A stretch of 7,343 bases of DNA, from the NCBI GenBank assembly GCA_030609975.1, contig JAUWSR010000195.1, forward strand, positions 1-7,343, given 5' to 3'. Below, in pieces: positions 5,421-7,343 of the stretch. The notes below the pieces were generated by a model that had not been told where the DNA came from, did no database searches, and worked only from the letters and a program-made list of their open reading frames with translations. This DNA is from Acidobacteriota bacterium. GTDB taxonomy: Bacteria > Acidobacteriota > Aminicenantia > Aminicenantales > Aminicenantaceae. The stretch's first letter is position 1, and every line of letters starts with the position of its first letter. The position numbers and the translations under genes are program-made.

Positions 5421-6853
5421 TTTTGGCCTCCTACCGTCATCTTTGATATCTTTAGAGTGGGGCATCCATCCGATACAGGAGCATGTTGGCCCTCCTTTCC
5501 ACAGGTTCCCGTTTGGAGACCGAATTCAAGATCGGATCCAACCATGCAGATCTTTTGCAGAATATCGAGGTTGCTTCCGATCAGAGTGGCTTGTTTCACC
5601 GGGGAGGTCAAACGGCCGTCTTCGATCAGATAGCCTGCACGTACAGAAAACGTGAATTTCCCCGAGTCCTCAACCTGGCCCCCTTGGTAGTGCAAAGCAT
5701 AAAATCCTCGTTTTACTGATTTGAGGATCTCTTCGGGCGCGTACTCACCGCGATCGATGTAGGTGTTGCTCATGCGCGGGATGGGAATACAGCTGAAATC
5801 CTGACGGCGGCCATGCCCCGTCAGTTGAGACGACATGAGGCGGGCCGAAAGACGGTCTTGCAGGAGTCCGACAATTTTTCCGGAATGAATGAGTGCAGTC
5901 TTCTGAGGGACGGTCCCTTCGTCGTCCATGTTGTACGAGCCCCGATAATGAGGGAGAGTGGGATCATCGTAGATATATACCTGTTCATTTCCCACTTTTG
6001 TCCCCATTTTATCCCAGAACACTGAGGTTTTTTTTCGGGTAAAATCTGCTTCTAAGAGGTGCCCCACAGCTTCATGGATGAGGACTCCGCTGTGCCCCGG
6101 CGCCAGCACCACAGGCATTTCTCCTGCAGGCGGCTGAACGGCCGCCAAGAGATGGATCGCTTCCTGAGCTGCGTCTCTGCCTATTGTATCCGGAGAGAGT
6201 GTATCGTCAAAATATTCGAGCCCGACTCGCCCACCACCCCCGGAATATCCCGCCTCGCGTTCCTTGCCGCTCTCGGCGATGGCAAAACACACCAATTTTA
6301 CCAGGGGCTTGGTATCGGCGCGCAGAAGCCCTTCAGAATTGGCTACCAGTGTGTACTGAACCTGATCGGTCAATCCGACACGGACTTTGTTTATCCGTGG
6401 ATCAAAGTCCTGGGCGGCAAAATATGCCTGTTTCACCAGCTGAATTTTATCCTGTAGAGGTTCTTGATGTGCAGGCTTAAGGACCGGGTAGAGACCGGGT
6501 TGATATGTGCCTGAAAATCCCAATTCCCGGCCCTGGTGTGTCTGCGTCTCTGAAACGATGGCTGCTGCGGTAAGTGCTGTTTTTTTCAGTTTTTCAAAAC
6601 TAGGATCGTTCGAATAGCCATATCCTGTCTTTCCCCCGGAGATAACCCGAATGCCTACGCCCAGACCGATACTCTCCGAGGTCTCTTTAATGATGTCTTC
6701 TTCCATTTTTATGAAGTGGAAGGTTTTATATTCCAGGAAGATCTCAGAGAAATCCGCCCCGCGGGATAGGGCAACATTCAAGATCTTTCTAAGGACAGCA
6801 GGGGAGAGATCGAAATGATCTTGGAAAGCTAAGGATTGAGGAGTTTTAGACAT
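5417..6853 (-). CDS. tldD: TldD metalloprotease, catalytic subunit of TldD-TldE
   Basis: Catalytic, metal-bearing subunit of the TldD-TldE peptide-degrading complex in the cytoplasm. The 478-residue length is typical. The zinc motif HEAVGH lies at residues 260-265 (6076-6059), in APGHSGVLIHEAVGH, and Cys451 in TGTCGKEGQ matches the conserved cysteine that completes the site in known TldD. Other family blocks: MDDEGTVPQK (309-318), RLSARLMSSQLTGHGRR (334-350), PIPRMSNTYID (357-367) and GGQVEDSGKFTFSV (391-404). All expected catalytic residues are present and the frame is intact. The ATG start is two bases after the stop of the upstream membrane protein gene, with AGGCGG eight bases before it. 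The 3' end overlaps pmbA by 4 bases. Order and spacing indicate one transcription unit: membrane protein, tldD, pmbA. Known substrates are modified-peptide precursors and unfolded peptides, but no precursor-like small gene was seen here, so a housekeeping role is more likely. Confidence 0.97.
   Translation of the reverse strand: MSKTPQSLAFQDHFDLSPAVLRKILNVALSRGADFSEIFLEYKTFHFIKMEEDIIKETSESIGLGVGIRVISGGKTGYGYSNDPSFEKLKKTALTAAAIVSETQTHQGRELGFSGTYQPGLYPVLKPAHQEPLQDKIQLVKQAYFAAQDFDPRINKVRVGLTDQVQYTLVANSEGLLRADTKPLVKLVCFAIAESGKEREAGYSGGGGRVGLEYFDDTLSPDTIGRDAAQEAIHLLAAVQPPAGEMPVVLAPGHSGVLIHEAVGHLLEADFTRKKTSVFWDKMGTKVGNEQVYIYDDPTLPHYRGSYNMDDEGTVPQKTALIHSGKIVGLLQDRLSARLMSSQLTGHGRRQDFSCIPIPRMSNTYIDRGEYAPEEILKSVKRGFYALHYQGGQVEDSGKFTFSVRAGYLIEDGRLTSPVKQATLIGSNLDILQKICMVGSDLEFGLQTGTCGKEGQHAPVSDGCPTLKISKMTVGGQN
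5427..5432 (-). promoter_or_regulatory. Ribosome binding site that sets the pmbA start at TTG 5420
   Basis: A perfect AGGAGG on the minus strand, 6 bases before TTG 5420-5418 and inside the last codons of tldD. It decides the start against the longer frame from ATG 5465 and points to translational coupling with tldD. Confidence 0.8.
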
Positions 6854-6855
6854 TG

Positions 6856-7343
6856 TCAGGACCGCCTTTTAATTTGTGGTAGAGATAGGAGCAGGATGCT
6901 CAGAATTCCCAAGGTATATTCAAAGAGGTTGGTAAGAAGATGAACACCAATCCCGGAAATGATGGCCAAACTGGAATCAAAATTCATGAGCTTGAAGGTG
7001 AAAGCCCAGGCAGATTCCCAGGTTCCAAAACCTCCAATGCCCTTGATGGGCAACACCGAGGTGAACTCAGCGCCGGTTATGCCCAGAATGGTCTGAGAAA
7101 AGCTTAGGCTGTGGAAACCATAGCCATGACTGTGCAGCAATGCCAGCAACAGAAAATACAAAGCTGCATATTTTGCTGAGCGAAGGAATAAAGATAATAA
7201 AAAAATTCCCCAGAAGTTATGGTGTTTCTGGATCTTTTCAAGTTCCTCTAGGGTAAGCGCAAGTTTTGTGAAAACATGCTCTGCCCACTTTTTTTTCTGA
7301 CAACGGCAGATTCGGAGAAAGCACTCAAGGATATGGATGCCCA
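6856..7343 (-). CDS. Flippase-like integral membrane protein (YbhN/LPG-synthase TM family), 5' end cut by the window
   Basis: The frame is open from the right edge of the window to a TGA at 6858-6856, giving about 161 residues of a C-terminal part; the true start lies outside. The TTG at 7161 is internal, since the same frame continues upstream with a fitting membrane protein sequence. Seen from the edge: a polar, basic loop with three cysteines (CFLRICRC then QKKKW), an EELEKIQ stretch, then hydrophobic segments around FWGIFLLSLFL and YFLLLALL, the loop LPIKGIGGFGTWES, and two more hydrophobic stretches ending in ILSILLLSLP and a basic tail. The loop with G-rich turn and glutamate (usually PxGxGxxE) marks the lysylphosphatidylglycerol-synthase transmembrane family, inner membrane proteins thought to flip or handle lipids or glycolipids. 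No synthase domain follows, so it is not a full MprF. It sits two bases before tldD, suggesting a shared transcript; a functional link is unproven. Confidence 0.78.
   Translation of the reverse strand, partial: GIHILECFLRICRCQKKKWAEHVFTKLALTLEELEKIQKHHNFWGIFLLSLFLRSAKYAALYFLLLALLHSHGYGFHSLSFSQTILGITGAEFTSVLPIKGIGGFGTWESAWAFTFKLMNFDSSLAIISGIGVHLLTNLFEYTLGILSILLLSLPQIKRRS
6862..6867 (-). promoter_or_regulatory. Ribosome binding site of tldD
   Basis: AGGCGG (imperfect Shine-Dalgarno) on the minus strand, 8 bases before ATG 6853, formed by the last codons of the upstream membrane protein gene. It suggests translational coupling of the two genes. Confidence 0.55.

Noticed and set aside
5371..6480. 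Several plus-strand frames of 70-130 codons opposite tldD and the start of pmbA (for example 6059-6457)
   Set aside because: They lie antisense to strongly conserved TldD/TldE motifs, resemble no family I know, and have no evident ribosome sites in series.
4074..6853. TldD-TldE as part of a modified-peptide (RiPP) biosynthesis cluster
   Set aside because: No precursor peptide, cyclodehydratase or other maturation gene is visible; TldD-TldE pairs are common outside such clusters.

Overview
The window reads as ordinary protein-dense bacterial chromosome of roughly balanced base composition (judged by eye). It holds six genes and one sizeable intergenic gap. The gene set is a single-chain ADP-forming acyl-CoA synthetase, a Tat-exported DUF362 protein, a flavin nitroreductase, a TldD/TldE protease pair and a YbhN-like membrane protein. 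This suits an anaerobic or syntrophic bacterium, possibly of the Desulfobacterota/former deltaproteobacteria, but nothing here fixes the taxon. No tRNA, rRNA, insertion sequence, CRISPR array or phage gene was seen.

Layout: (1) minus strand, 36-2153, an ADP-forming acetate/acyl-CoA ligase of 705 residues. (2) 2154-2495, a divergent intergenic region with a weak promoter candidate in each direction, two abutting palindromes and a small hairpin. (3) plus strand, 2496-3494 and 3497-4093, a Tat-signal DUF362 protein followed almost without a gap by a nitroreductase-family flavoprotein. (4) minus strand, from the right edge leftwards, a flippase-like membrane protein cut by the window end, then tldD, then pmbA/tldE, packed as an operon with a 2-nt gap and a 4-nt overlap. 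The last 20 bases of the nitroreductase gene and of pmbA overlap tail to tail.

How the genes work together: TldD and TldE form a known heteromeric metalloprotease that degrades or trims unfolded peptides, with TldD carrying the metal site; both are intact here. The acyl-CoA ligase makes ATP from acyl-CoA (or the reverse) and has its own transcription unit. The DUF362-nitroreductase pair is the least understood part: the coupling implies co-expression, yet one product appears to be exported by Tat while the other looks cytoplasmic. Start-site reading matters in this window: Shine-Dalgarno sequences point to TTG starts for pmbA (5420) and probably for the nitroreductase (3497), and to ATG 2496 instead of GTG 2490 for the DUF362 gene.

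I found no clearly new system. The most promising lead is the DUF362-nitroreductase pair; second is the membrane protein packed against tldD-tldE.
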